The position numbers were made by a program, and so were the translations under genes. A stretch of 64,000 nucleotides of DNA. Origin: JAGBWK01 sp964544595 (GTDB lineage: Bacteria > Bacteroidota > Bacteroidia > Bacteroidales > Muribaculaceae). This document shows, in pieces, positions 50,900 through 59,427 of this stretch. Location of the stretch: NCBI GenBank assembly GCA_964544595.1, contig CAZJBM010000007.1, positions 19,808 to 83,807 of the forward strand, in the 5' to 3' direction. The first letter of the stretch is position 1; the number at the start of each line of letters is the position of its first letter. Under the pieces are notes generated by a model that saw only the letters and a list, made by a program, of their open reading frames with translations, was not told the DNA's origin and searched no databases.

Positions 50900-52342
50900 T
50901 TACTTATAATTTCCCTCTTTAAGCACTTTCGGAAGCGACTTCATGTCGATTTTTCCGCGATGGGTAAGCGGCAATTCGTTGACCTCGACGAAAAACTCAG
51001 GCACCATAAAGTCGGTCAGTTTCGATTTCAGATACTCTTTAACGTCGTGGAGCGAGAACCCCTTGCGAGGCACTATGTATGCCACAAGATAATGGAGACC
51101 CCCCTCGTCGAGGAAGGCGCGGACAATGCCGCGTTCGACTTCGGGATACTCGTTCAACACATTCTCTACCTCCTCAGGCTCCACGCGCTTGCCGAGTATC
51201 ATCACCTGCTCGTCGCGGCGGTGAAGGAATGCCATATTGCCGTCGGGGAGCACGTAGCCCATATCGCCGCTGCGGTAGAGACGAGTGCCGTCGGGGAGCG
51301 TCACGAAGTTGGCTTGCTCAGGGGGATTGCCGAGATAACCCTGGTTGACCCCCTCGCCGAAGATGCATATTTCGCCTACTTCGCCTTTGGGCACCTCCTT
51401 GAGGTTCTTGTCGAGAATCTTCACCTCGACGCCTTTGATAGCCTTGCCGATCGAGAAGGTGCCGTCGTCGAGCGGCGTGGCGTTGTCGACGCGGAAATAG
51501 TTGGAGCATACGCAGGTCTCCGATGGTCCGTAGGTGTTGTATATCCTTATGCCCTTATCGCGCAGGTTGGTTATATAGCTTGCGCGGATCACGTCGCCGC
51601 CGCTGATTATCAGATTTACCGATCGCGGGAGTAAGTCGGGCTTCTTGTTAAGGTCGGCGATCAGATAGGGGAAGCCGTCGATGATAGTAACACCGTGGCG
51701 TGTGCAGAAATCCATAAGCCCGGTGAGCGGGCCGTTGTGCACCTCGATGGTAGGGATAGCGAGCGCGGCGCCGTTGAGGAGGGTAGTGAATACCTCCTCG
51801 ACAAAGATGTCGAACGAGCAAACCGAATACTGGAGCATCACGTCGCCCGGGCCGGTGTGCATCTCGGCCTCAAACGCCTCGCAGTAATTCACCACAGAGT
51901 GGTTTTCCTGAATGACACCTTTAGGCTTACCTGTGGTGCCTGAGGTATAGAGAATATAGGCAATGCCGTCGGGGGTGGAGCGGTCTTCAAAAGTTTCGGA
52001 TGTCGGAGTCAAATCCTCGCAATAATCGTCGGTAATCACCAACTTCACTCCGGCGGTCTTCATCATGTAGTCGATGCGGTCTTTGGGCAGGAATGGCTCG
52101 GCGGGGACATAGGCTGCCCCGCTCTTCAGCACGGCAAGCATCGCCGCTATCTGCTCCGCGCCGTGGTGCATCACTATGCCTACGAATTCAGGCTTGCTGT
52201 CGTAGAACTTAGCCATGATTGAATTGACCATGGCATCAAGATTTTTATAACTTATCGTCCGGTTATCTTCTACGATAGCGGTATTATCGGGATATTTCTC
52301 TACCATCTCCCTGAAGCGGGAATATATTGTTCGCTTGCTCAT
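50900..52342 (-). CDS. amino-acid adenylating enzyme (DltA/NRPS A-domain-like)
   Basis: The 480-residue stand-alone ANL enzyme has the A3 core YILYTSGTTGKPKGV (about 128-142), A5 YNTYGPSETC, A7 RLYRSGDMG, A8 HRRDEQVMILGKRVEPEEVE and the A10 lysine in THRGKIDMKSLP. It is the size of DltA (about 500) and has the DltA-like order without condensation or carrier domains. It should activate an amino acid as adenylate and load a carrier protein. No separate carrier gene is next to it. A divergent MBOAT/SGNH pair follows, as in dlt loci. Confidence 0.8.
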   Translation of the reverse strand: MSKRTIYSRFREMVEKYPDNTAIVEDNRTISYKNLDAMVNSIMAKFYDSKPEFVGIVMHHGAEQIAAMLAVLKSGAAYVPAEPFLPKDRIDYMMKTAGVKLVITDDYCEDLTPTSETFEDRSTPDGIAYILYTSGTTGKPKGVIQENHSVVNYCEAFEAEMHTGPGDVMLQYSVCSFDIFVEEVFTTLLNGAALAIPTIEVHNGPLTGLMDFCTRHGVTIIDGFPYLIADLNKKPDLLPRSVNLIISGGDVIRASYITNLRDKGIRIYNTYGPSETCVCSNYFRVDNATPLDDGTFSIGKAIKGVEVKILDKNLKEVPKGEVGEICIFGEGVNQGYLGNPPEQANFVTLPDGTRLYRSGDMGYVLPDGNMAFLHRRDEQVMILGKRVEPEEVENVLNEYPEVERGIVRAFLDEGGLHYLVAYIVPRKGFSLHDVKEYLKSKLTDFMVPEFFVEVNELPLTHRGKIDMKSLPKVLKEGNYK

Positions 52343-52524
52343 TTTAGTGTATTTTGCATCATGTTCATATAATTATAATGATTTAGTCGACTGAGTTGTT
52401 CATTGACCTGGTGCCACCATGCGGTGAAACCATGGTAAAGGAGCGAGAGAATGATTTCCGCGATTGGAAATTTTCGCTTAACTTCGCGCATTATAGAGTT
52501 AACCGCCGCGTCGGGGGTGCTCAT
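52339..52524 (-). CDS. possible small protein coupled to the adenylating enzyme
   Basis: A 61-residue frame from the ATG at 52524 overlaps the adenylating enzyme start by four bases (ATGA). It contains a semi-hydrophobic stretch (AEIILSLLYHGFTAWW) and ends HYNYMNMMQNTLK. It has no carrier-protein serine motif (DSL), so it is not a normal carrier protein. Its start is only ten bases from the divergent MBOAT start, which leaves no room for separate promoters. It may instead be non-coding promoter DNA. Unrecognised. Confidence 0.4.
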   Translation of the reverse strand: MSTPDAAVNSIMREVKRKFPIAEIILSLLYHGFTAWWHQVNEQLSRLNHYNYMNMMQNTLK

Positions 52525-52534
52525 GTAGAGAAAG

Positions 52535-54028
52535 ATGAATTTCAACAGCTTGATTTTCGCGGCATTTTTTGCCCTGTTTTTCATTATATATTGGGCGGCG
52601 TTTCGCAAGCGGCTCGCTATGCAGAATTTGTGGCTGCTCGCGGGGAGCCTTACGTTCTACGGGTGGTGGGACTGGCGTTTTCTCGGCTTGCTGCTTACGG
52701 TGATAGCCGTCAGCTATGTAGCCGCGCTACGCTCTGTAAGGTCGCGCGCCAGGGGGTGGATCGCGGCCGGAATCACGATAAATCTTCTTATTCTCGCGTT
52801 TTTTAAATACTTTAATTTCTTCGGCGAGAATCTTACCCGTCTGTTCGCCATGTTTGGCAGCGGCATCGACTGGTTCACGATAGAGGTGATACTCCCGGTA
52901 GGCATCTCGTTCTATACGTTTCAGGCGGTGTCGTATCTGGTCGATGTGTATAAGAAGCGGGTCGAGCCTGAGCGCGATTTCGTCAGGTTCGCCGTGTTTT
53001 TGTCATATTTTCCCCAACTGGTAGCCGGCCCGATCGAGAGGGCGAGCGCGTTGCTGCCGCAGATCGGCTCGCCTCGCCGCTGGAATTACCCTGATATTGT
53101 GCTCGGGCTGAGGCAGACGTTGTGGGGGCTCGTTAAGAAGGTGGTTGTTGCCGACGCGTGCGGCTACTATGTCGACGAGTTTTTCTTCTATAGGCATACC
53201 GGGGGCATAGTTGCGGCCACGCTTGCCGTTATATTGTTCTCCGTGCAGATTTACTGCGATTTTTCGGGCTACTGCGATATAGCGCGGGGCATATCCCGCT
53301 GCCTCGGCATAGAGCTGATGCAGAATTTCCGCTATCCATATTTCGCTAAGAATATCCGTGAATACTGGCACCGCTGGAACGCGTCGCTGATGATGTGGCT
53401 GCGCGATTATGTCTATTTCCCGTTAGGAGGCTCCCGCTGCCGCGAGCGCAGGGTGATGCTTAATATCGTGATTGTGTTTCTTGTGTCGGGTATATGGCAC
53501 GGAAGCGCGTGGACGTTTATTCTCTGGGGCTTGTTCTGGGGAGCTGTGATGGTAGGCTACCGTCTCTTCAAAAAGCATACGTCGGTCGACCTCGGGCCGT
53601 GGAATTGGCCCTTGACTATGGGTTTTTCCATTCTAAGCCGCGCCATATTCCGCAGCTACACGGTCGTGCAGGCATTCCAGGTTATGATCGAGACAGCCCC
53701 GGCGATAGCGCTGATTGTGGCTATATGGGGCGCATGGCTCGCGTTGCCTAAATCCTACAGGCGATGGCTATGGTATGGGGCTGTGGCAGCGGTCGTCGTG
53801 TTGGCCTGCGTTGATACGGCGGCTGTGGTTCAATTCGCGATGCGCGAGTATGTATGGATAGCCGCGGCCGGGATTTTCGCCGTGGAGTGGCACTGGCGCG
53901 ACTGCGAGTACCCGATGCAGCGGTTTGATGCGCCAGGGTGGGCGCGAATGGCGGTGTATATGCTGCTTGTCGTGTTGCTCCTCACAAACCAATACGACGA
54001 AGTGCCGTTTATTTATTTCCAATTCTGA
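52535..54028 (+). CDS. MBOAT acyltransferase (AlgI/DltB-like)
   Basis: The 497-residue polytopic inner-membrane O-acyltransferase has the family signatures LPVGISFYTFQAVSYLVDVYK (about 127-147) and FPQLVAGPIERASALLPQI. EYWHRWNASLMMWLRDYVYFPLGGSR (about 274-299) and the catalytic histidine in GIWHGSAWTFILWG (near 322) follow. It passes an acyl group across the membrane. The downstream SGNH protein and the adenylating enzyme point to a Dlt-like esterification of a surface polymer; simple AlgI-type acetylation is the alternative. Confidence 0.88.
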   Translation: MNFNSLIFAAFFALFFIIYWAAFRKRLAMQNLWLLAGSLTFYGWWDWRFLGLLLTVIAVSYVAALRSVRSRARGWIAAGITINLLILAFFKYFNFFGENLTRLFAMFGSGIDWFTIEVILPVGISFYTFQAVSYLVDVYKKRVEPERDFVRFAVFLSYFPQLVAGPIERASALLPQIGSPRRWNYPDIVLGLRQTLWGLVKKVVVADACGYYVDEFFFYRHTGGIVAATLAVILFSVQIYCDFSGYCDIARGISRCLGIELMQNFRYPYFAKNIREYWHRWNASLMMWLRDYVYFPLGGSRCRERRVMLNIVIVFLVSGIWHGSAWTFILWGLFWGAVMVGYRLFKKHTSVDLGPWNWPLTMGFSILSRAIFRSYTVVQAFQVMIETAPAIALIVAIWGAWLALPKSYRRWLWYGAVAAVVVLACVDTAAVVQFAMREYVWIAAAGIFAVEWHWRDCEYPMQRFDAPGWARMAVYMLLVVLLLTNQYDEVPFIYFQF

Positions 54029-54035
54029 TTCGACC

Positions 54036-55085
54036 ATGAAAGATTTCAAGCGACTGATAATAAGATTCGTGCTGGCGGTAGGCATACCGGCGCTGCTATT
54101 GGTCGGGATATACGTGGCGGTCGACCCATTCAAGGCGGTGTGGGATTACGATGACTATTTCGCCGAAGACGCGGCGGGCAACGTGAGGGCCGGCATTAAC
54201 AAGGGGATGATTTCGTTTGCCAACTTCAACAAGTATAACCCCTCGCGGCGTTTCGATTCGTTCATCCTCGGCTCTTCGGTGTCGATTACCTATCGAGCTG
54301 ACGAGTGGAAAAAATATCTGCCTGAAGACGCGCGTCCGTTCCACTTCGATTCGTCGGCCGAGAGCATCCACTCTATGCTGCTGAAGCTGCGCTACATAGA
54401 GAGTTGCGGCAACGACATACGCAACGCGCTGATAGTAATGTCGGTAAAGGAGTTTGAGCTTTACGACAGGTTGAAGCCCCCCTACGTCAACCCCTGGCAG
54501 ATAGACCCCGACGTATCGTTTGTCGACTACCACTGGATGTATATCACATCGTTCTACAACCGCGAGTTTCTGCGCTCTTACGCCGCCGCCAAGCTCTTCA
54601 ACCGCGAAACCGACGTGTCTTACATCAAATCGATCGACAAGGAGTCCATACGCGTGATTCCCGAAATCAACGAAGAGATTTCATGGCAATACGACCTCGA
54701 CATAGTGTCCGACCCGAAGCGCTACGCGAGCGAGCATTACGCCGACCTCGACCGCCACGACCCGGAGGAGAATCCGCCGTATGCCTCAGCCGAGGCGATG
54801 GCCGATCTTCGCGAAATAGCCGATATACTTCGCCGCCACGCGACTGACTACCGCGTAGTTATAGGGCCGCGTCGCAACAAGAGCTACACAAATCATGCCG
54901 ACGTCGACTCGCTCCGCTCAGTGTTCGGCCCCGGCAGAGTATTCGACTTATCAAAAGATATGGCCTATGTGGCCGACAACGACACGGCATATTACGACGA
55001 GATCCACTACCGCCAGTGGGTCTCAGCCGACATACTCAGCCGCCTCTACTCCCCCTCCAATAAGAGCGCGGGCAGCGGAGATTGA
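54036..55085 (+). CDS. membrane-anchored SGNH-like (DltD/AlgX-like) protein
   Basis: The 349-residue protein has an N-terminal membrane anchor (about 7-28, LIIRFVLAVGIPALLLVGIYVAV) and a periplasmic SGNH-hydrolase-like domain. The nucleophile block is SFILGSSVSITYRADEW (Ser near 80) and the C-terminal acid/base pair is YYDEIHYRQWVS (Asp and His near 322-325). It starts seven bases after the MBOAT stop, so they form a pair. In known systems this partner receives the acyl group and transfers it to the polymer. ATG at 54036. Confidence 0.8.
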   Translation: MKDFKRLIIRFVLAVGIPALLLVGIYVAVDPFKAVWDYDDYFAEDAAGNVRAGINKGMISFANFNKYNPSRRFDSFILGSSVSITYRADEWKKYLPEDARPFHFDSSAESIHSMLLKLRYIESCGNDIRNALIVMSVKEFELYDRLKPPYVNPWQIDPDVSFVDYHWMYITSFYNREFLRSYAAAKLFNRETDVSYIKSIDKESIRVIPEINEEISWQYDLDIVSDPKRYASEHYADLDRHDPEENPPYASAEAMADLREIADILRRHATDYRVVIGPRRNKSYTNHADVDSLRSVFGPGRVFDLSKDMAYVADNDTAYYDEIHYRQWVSADILSRLYSPSNKSAGSGD

Positions 55086-55133
55086 GGGCTGTGGAAGTAT
55101 CTGATGCAGTAAAATTACTATAAAAAATACATC

Positions 55134-55949
55134 ATGAAAAGATACATTATACTTTCAATATTAGTGACACTAACATTAAGCATTATGGCACAGCAGAAAA
55201 TAGTACAGACCGCAGGGCGCGCGCAACTCGGCGAGTTCGCTCCGGAGTTTGCCCGCCTCAACGACGACATCCTTTTCGGCGAGGTATGGAGCCGCAACGA
55301 CCTCCTATCGCTGCGCGACCGAAGCCTCGTGACCATCACTTCGCTCATATCGCAGGGAATTACCGATTCGTCGCTGACATTTCATCTTCAGGAGGCGAAA
55401 AAGAATGGCATAACACGCACCGAAGCAGCAGAGATAATCACCCATATCGCGTTTTACGCCGGGTGGCCCAAAGCATGGGCGGCTTTTCGCCTGGCAAAGG
55501 ACGTTTGGAACGACGACATTAAGGGCGACGACGCCAAGGCCGAGTTCCAGAAGCAGATGATATTCCCTATCGGGGAGCCTAACACGGCTTACGCTCAATA
55601 TTTCATCGGGCAGAGTTATCTCGCGCCGATCTCCACCGAGCAGGTGAAGTTCTTCAACGTCACTTTTGAGCCGGGATGCCGCAACAACTGGCATATCCAC
55701 AAAGCCACGAAAGGGGGCGGTCAGATGCTCGTAGGGGTTGCCGGGAGAGGTTGGTATCAGGAAGAGGGCAAACCCGCCGTAGAGATACTTCCCGGCACTG
55801 TAATCCATATCCCCGCTAACGTGAAGCACTGGCATGGCGCGGCTGCCGACAGCTGGTTCTCTCACCTCGCCTTTGAGCTCGACGGTGAGAACACCTCTAA
55901 CGAATTGCTTGAGCCTGTCGATGACCGGCAATATGGCGATCTGAAATAA
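55134..55949 (+). CDS. exported carboxymuconolactone decarboxylase-cupin fusion
   Basis: The 271-residue protein has a signal peptide (about 1-19, LSIMAQ). The first half is a carboxymuconolactone decarboxylase/AhpD-like domain (FGEVWSRNDLLSLRDRSLVTITSLISQG, EIITHIAFYAGWPKAWAAF). The CxxC of AhpD is absent, so peroxidase activity is unlikely. The second half is a cupin (FNVTFEPGCRNNWHIHKATKGGGQMLVG, VIHIPANVKHWHGA) with the metal-binding histidines. The order and fusion are known in Bacteroidota, but an exported form is unusual to my knowledge. Substrate unknown. Confidence 0.82.
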   Translation: MKRYIILSILVTLTLSIMAQQKIVQTAGRAQLGEFAPEFARLNDDILFGEVWSRNDLLSLRDRSLVTITSLISQGITDSSLTFHLQEAKKNGITRTEAAEIITHIAFYAGWPKAWAAFRLAKDVWNDDIKGDDAKAEFQKQMIFPIGEPNTAYAQYFIGQSYLAPISTEQVKFFNVTFEPGCRNNWHIHKATKGGGQMLVGVAGRGWYQEEGKPAVEILPGTVIHIPANVKHWHGAAADSWFSHLAFELDGENTSNELLEPVDDRQYGDLK

Positions 55950-55985
55950 GCCGGGAGTACAAATTGATAGTCAGTCACCCTAAAG

Positions 55986-56022
55986 CAGGCAGCCACTCAG
56001 TTTCTCGCTGAGTGGCTGCCTG
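55986..56022. terminator. bidirectional terminator
   Basis: CAGGCAGCCACTCAG (55986-56000), loop TTTCTCG, CTGAGTGGCTGCCTG (56008-56022): a perfect 15-bp stem between convergent genes. Confidence 0.88.
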
Positions 56023-56044
56023 TATTATCGCGGGATAGCGTGGA

Positions 56045-57253
56045 TTAACCGAGGCGGTCTACTTCAAGGGGCTCGTTGATGATTTCTTCCCATGGGAGAC
56101 CCTGAACGGGAAGTTGCTCCATGAAGGGGTCGGGATCGAATTCCTCGACGTTGTGCACGCCCGGCTTCACCCATTTGCCGGTGAGGAACATCATCGCGCC
56201 TATCATCGCCGGAACGCCCGTAGTGTAGCTTACGGCTTGCATTCCGGTCTCTTTGTAGGCCGCTTCGTGGCTACAGTTGTTGAAGATGTAGTAGGTCATG
56301 TCGTTGCCCTCTTTGTCTTTGCCGGCTATGCGACATCCGATCGAGGTCTCGCCGTGGTAGTTCTCTCCGAGATCCTGAGGATTGGGGAGGACGGCTTTGA
56401 GAAACTGCAGGGGCACGATCTTAGTGCCGTTGTAGTCGATTTCGTCGATGCGGGCCATGCCGATGTTCTGTATCACGCGGAGGTGGGTAAGGTATTCCTG
56501 ACCGAATGTCATCCAGAAGCGGGCGCGCTTGATAGTCGGGAAATTGAGCACCAGCGACTCAAGCTCTTCGTGATAGAGGAGGTAGGAGTCGCGCTGGCCG
56601 ATACGGGGATATGTGAGCTGCCCGTGGATTTCGAGGGGGCCTGTGGTGATCCACTTGCCGTCCTGATAGTAGCGTCCGTTCTGAGTGATTTCGCGAATGT
56701 TGATTTCGGGGTTGAAGTTGGTGGCGAACGCCTTTCCGTGGTTTCCGGCATTGCAATCGACTATGTCGAGATACTCCATGGCCGAGAAGTAGTGCTTGGC
56801 GGCGTAGGCGGTGAAGATTGCCGACACGCCGGGGTCGAAACCGCAACCGAGTATGGCGGTAAGGCCGGCTTTCTCGAAACGCTCGCGATAGGCCCATTGC
56901 CATGAATACTCGAAGTGGGCCTCATCTTTGGGTTCGTAATTGGCGGTGTCGAGGTAGTTGACGCCGCATTTCAGACAAGCCTCCATTATAGTAAGGTCCT
57001 GATAAGGGAGAGCGACGTTTATGCAGATGTCGGGATGATGACGGTTGAATAGCTCCACAAGCTGATCAACGCTGTCGGCGTCGACCGAGTCGGTGACAAT
57101 ATAGGGCGCGCCGATGGCTTTGGCCACGGCGTCGCATTTCGACTTGGTGCGCGAGGCGATAACTATTTCGTTGAACACCTGCGGGTTCTGAGCGCATTTG
57201 TAGGCTACTACAGTGCCTACGCCTCCGCAGCCGATGATAAGAACTTTTGACAT
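56045..57253 (-). CDS. carboxynorspermidine/carboxyspermidine dehydrogenase (saccharopine dehydrogenase family)
   Basis: The 402-residue cytoplasmic NAD(P)-dependent enzyme starts with a Rossmann motif (VLIIGCGGVGTVVAYKCAQN). It has the CASDH pattern YLDTANYEPKDEAHFEYSWQWAY, then ILGCGFDPGVSAIFTAYAAKHYF. The domain-2 segment is CNAGNHGKAFATNFNPEINIREITQ, and later GVPAMIGAMMFLTGKWVKPGVHNVEEFDPDPFM. It condenses aspartate semialdehyde with a diamine in the alternative spermidine/norspermidine pathway. The decarboxylase partner is not in this window. Confidence 0.87.
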   Translation of the reverse strand: MSKVLIIGCGGVGTVVAYKCAQNPQVFNEIVIASRTKSKCDAVAKAIGAPYIVTDSVDADSVDQLVELFNRHHPDICINVALPYQDLTIMEACLKCGVNYLDTANYEPKDEAHFEYSWQWAYRERFEKAGLTAILGCGFDPGVSAIFTAYAAKHYFSAMEYLDIVDCNAGNHGKAFATNFNPEINIREITQNGRYYQDGKWITTGPLEIHGQLTYPRIGQRDSYLLYHEELESLVLNFPTIKRARFWMTFGQEYLTHLRVIQNIGMARIDEIDYNGTKIVPLQFLKAVLPNPQDLGENYHGETSIGCRIAGKDKEGNDMTYYIFNNCSHEAAYKETGMQAVSYTTGVPAMIGAMMFLTGKWVKPGVHNVEEFDPDPFMEQLPVQGLPWEEIINEPLEVDRLG

Positions 57254-57360
57254 TAAGAGAAGTGTTGTTTTTTAAGAGCGCGTCAGATAGGTTGACGCTC
57301 CCAGGAGATTACAATTTCTGATAAACACGGTGACTTGCGGGCCGACAGTGCGGAGAGCCG

Positions 57361-58851
57361 CTATTTCAGGCTCCACTCGAAGCCGTCCTTTGTGTCCTTG
57401 ACGTTGAATCCGGCGGCGGCGAGGCCGTCGCGGATGGCGTCGGAGGTAGCCCAGTCTTTTTTCGCTTTAGCCTCGGCGCGGACTGTAAGGAGCAGGTCGA
57501 CGGCGTCCTCAAAAGGCTTCATGGCCTCGGCGTTGCCCCCCTCTACGAGATCGTTCTTCATTCCGAGTATGTCGAAAAGGAATGTGTCGAAGAGCGAGCG
57601 GAGGGCTTCGATGTCGGCTGCGGTGGCTTTCGACGTGCCGTCGTTGACTTTGTTGACGATCGAGCAGGCGTCGAAGAGATGCGACAGCACGATCGGGGTG
57701 TTGAGGTCGTCGTCAAGAGCCTCGTAGCACGCCGTTTCTATGCGCTTGATGTCATCGGCCACGTCAGAGGTGTCAGATGGCTTCAAGTCGGCGATACGGC
57801 GATAGCCCTCAAGCATGCGACGCATGGCCTTCTCCGATGCCTGAAGGGCCTCGTTGGAGAAGTCGACGGTGCTGCGATAGTGGGCCATAAGCATAAAGAA
57901 GCGTATGGTCATGGGGCTGAAAGCCTGAGAGAGAAGACGATGAGAGCCGGTGAAGAATTCGTCGAGGGTGATGAAGTTTCCGAGCGATTTGCCCATCTTC
58001 TGGCCGTTGATAGTGACCATGTTGTTGTGCATCCAGTAGCGCACGGCGTCGTGGCCGTTGTGGGCGACGGATTGGGCGATTTCACATTCGTGGTGAGGGA
58101 ACTTCAGGTCCATGCCTCCGCCGTGAATGTCAAACTGCTCGCCGAGATATTTCTCGCCCATGGTAGAGCACTCAAGATGCCATCCGGGAAATCCTTCGCT
58201 CCAGGGCGACGGCCAGTGCATGATATGCTCCGGGGCGGCTTTTTTCCAGAGGGCGAAGTCGGTAGGGTTGCGCTTCTCGCTTTGGCCGTCGAGGGTGCGG
58301 GTTTCGCTCTGGAGCTCCTCGATATTGCGGCCGGAGAGCTTGCCGTAATCGTGGTCGGCGTTGTATTTGGGTACGTCGAAGTAGACAGAGCCGTTCGACT
58401 CGTAGGCATATCCGGCGTCGAGTATTTTCTTGATGTACTCTATCTGCTCTATGATGTGGCCTGAAGCGTGAGGCTCGATCGAGGGGGGGAGCACGTTGAG
58501 TCGGGCCATGGCGTCGTGGTAGCGGTTGAGGTAGAACTGCACCACTTCCATCGGCTCAAGCTGCTCAAGGCGCGCTTTCTTGGCGATTTTATCCTCCCCG
58601 TCGTCGGCGTCGTGCTCAAGATGGCCCACGTCGGTGATATTGCGCACGTAGCGCACCTTGTAGCCCAGATGCTTGAGGTAGCGGAACAGAACGTCGAAAG
58701 TGACCGCCGGGCGCGCGTGGCCGAGATGACCGTCGCCGTAGACGGTAGGACCGCAGACGTACATGCCTACGCGCTCGGGATGCAGCGGCTTGAACAGCTC
58801 TTTGCGGCGCGACAGCGAGTTGTAGATCTGCAGATTGTTTTCCTTAATCAT
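57361..58851 (-). CDS. cysS: cysteinyl-tRNA synthetase
   Basis: The 496-residue class I synthetase charges tRNA-Cys. It has the zinc/HIGH start MYVCGPTVYGDGHLGHARPAV (about 30-50), the zinc-site GWHLECSTMGEKYLGEQFDIHGGGMDLKFPHHECEIAQS (about 225-263) and KMGKSLGN (about 285-292) in place of KMSKS. The C-terminal helical part is complete. Start ATG at 58851. Confidence 0.95.
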   Translation of the reverse strand: MIKENNLQIYNSLSRRKELFKPLHPERVGMYVCGPTVYGDGHLGHARPAVTFDVLFRYLKHLGYKVRYVRNITDVGHLEHDADDGEDKIAKKARLEQLEPMEVVQFYLNRYHDAMARLNVLPPSIEPHASGHIIEQIEYIKKILDAGYAYESNGSVYFDVPKYNADHDYGKLSGRNIEELQSETRTLDGQSEKRNPTDFALWKKAAPEHIMHWPSPWSEGFPGWHLECSTMGEKYLGEQFDIHGGGMDLKFPHHECEIAQSVAHNGHDAVRYWMHNNMVTINGQKMGKSLGNFITLDEFFTGSHRLLSQAFSPMTIRFFMLMAHYRSTVDFSNEALQASEKAMRRMLEGYRRIADLKPSDTSDVADDIKRIETACYEALDDDLNTPIVLSHLFDACSIVNKVNDGTSKATAADIEALRSLFDTFLFDILGMKNDLVEGGNAEAMKPFEDAVDLLLTVRAEAKAKKDWATSDAIRDGLAAAGFNVKDTKDGFEWSLK

Positions 58852-58899
58852 CGTTGAGTGATTGTTGGGTTGTTATGCCGTTGAGTCTATCTGAAAGTA

Positions 58900-58940
58900 T
58901 GAGTTGTTGAGGCCGGTCGCGGTGACGGCTCAACAACTCA
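58900..58940 (-). terminator. terminator of the DUF3467 gene
   Basis: TGAGTTGTTGAG arm (58900-58911) and CTCAACAACTCA (58929-58940), with a GC-rich apical part. It lies 10 bases after the DUF3467 stop on the minus strand, ending in ATACTTTCAG. Confidence 0.75.
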
Positions 58941-58949
58941 ACGCCGTGT

Positions 58950-59264
58950 TTATGCCTGGAAGGGATTGGGGATGTCGTTGCCGTTCTGCGGGCCGCGGGG
59001 ACCTTTCTGACGGATTTCGCCGAAAGTCTGCTCATATTTCTGAACGTTGTCGCGGAGGGCGAACATGAGGTTCTTCATGTTCTCGGGAGTCATGATGATA
59101 CGGCTCTGCACGCGTGCCTGAGGCATGTTGGGAGCCACGTTGATGAAGTCGAGGAAGAACTCGTTGGGCGAGTGAGAGATTACGGCGAGATTGGCGTAAA
59201 CGCCGCCTGCTACTTCGGGAGTGAGTTCTATTTTGATTTCTTTTTTCTGTTGTTCGTTAGCCAT
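58950..59264 (-). CDS. DUF3467 family protein
   Basis: This 104-residue cytoplasmic protein starts MANEQQKKEIKIELTPEVAGGVYANLAVISHSPNEFFLDFINVAPNMPQARVQSRIIMTP, the DUF3467 pattern, and ends in a basic, glycine/asparagine-rich tail. The family is small, conserved and of unknown function. It has an exact promoter and a terminator of its own, so it is expressed alone. ATG at 59264. Confidence 0.88.
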   Translation of the reverse strand: MANEQQKKEIKIELTPEVAGGVYANLAVISHSPNEFFLDFINVAPNMPQARVQSRIIMTPENMKNLMFALRDNVQKYEQTFGEIRQKGPRGPQNGNDIPNPFQA

Positions 59265-59306
59265 TGTTTTTGATATTAGGTTTGTGATTATAGTATATTT
59301 CAACCA

Positions 59307-59338
59307 CAAAGATACAAATTAGCGAGCGCAATGCCAAA
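59307..59338 (-). promoter_or_regulatory. promoter of the DUF3467 gene
   Basis: Minus strand: TTTG (59338-59335), 20-base spacer, TATCTTTG (59314-59307). It overlaps a hairpin (AGCGCAATGC/GCATTGCGCT, 59325-59357) that may end the upstream transcript. Confidence 0.8.
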
Positions 59339-59427
59339 TTTATTTGAGCATTGCGCTTTTACGCCTGTACTTTAAATTTAGAGGTTGGCTTGGCCGACGT
59401 CGTGCTTTTGGGTCAACGGCTATCGGT

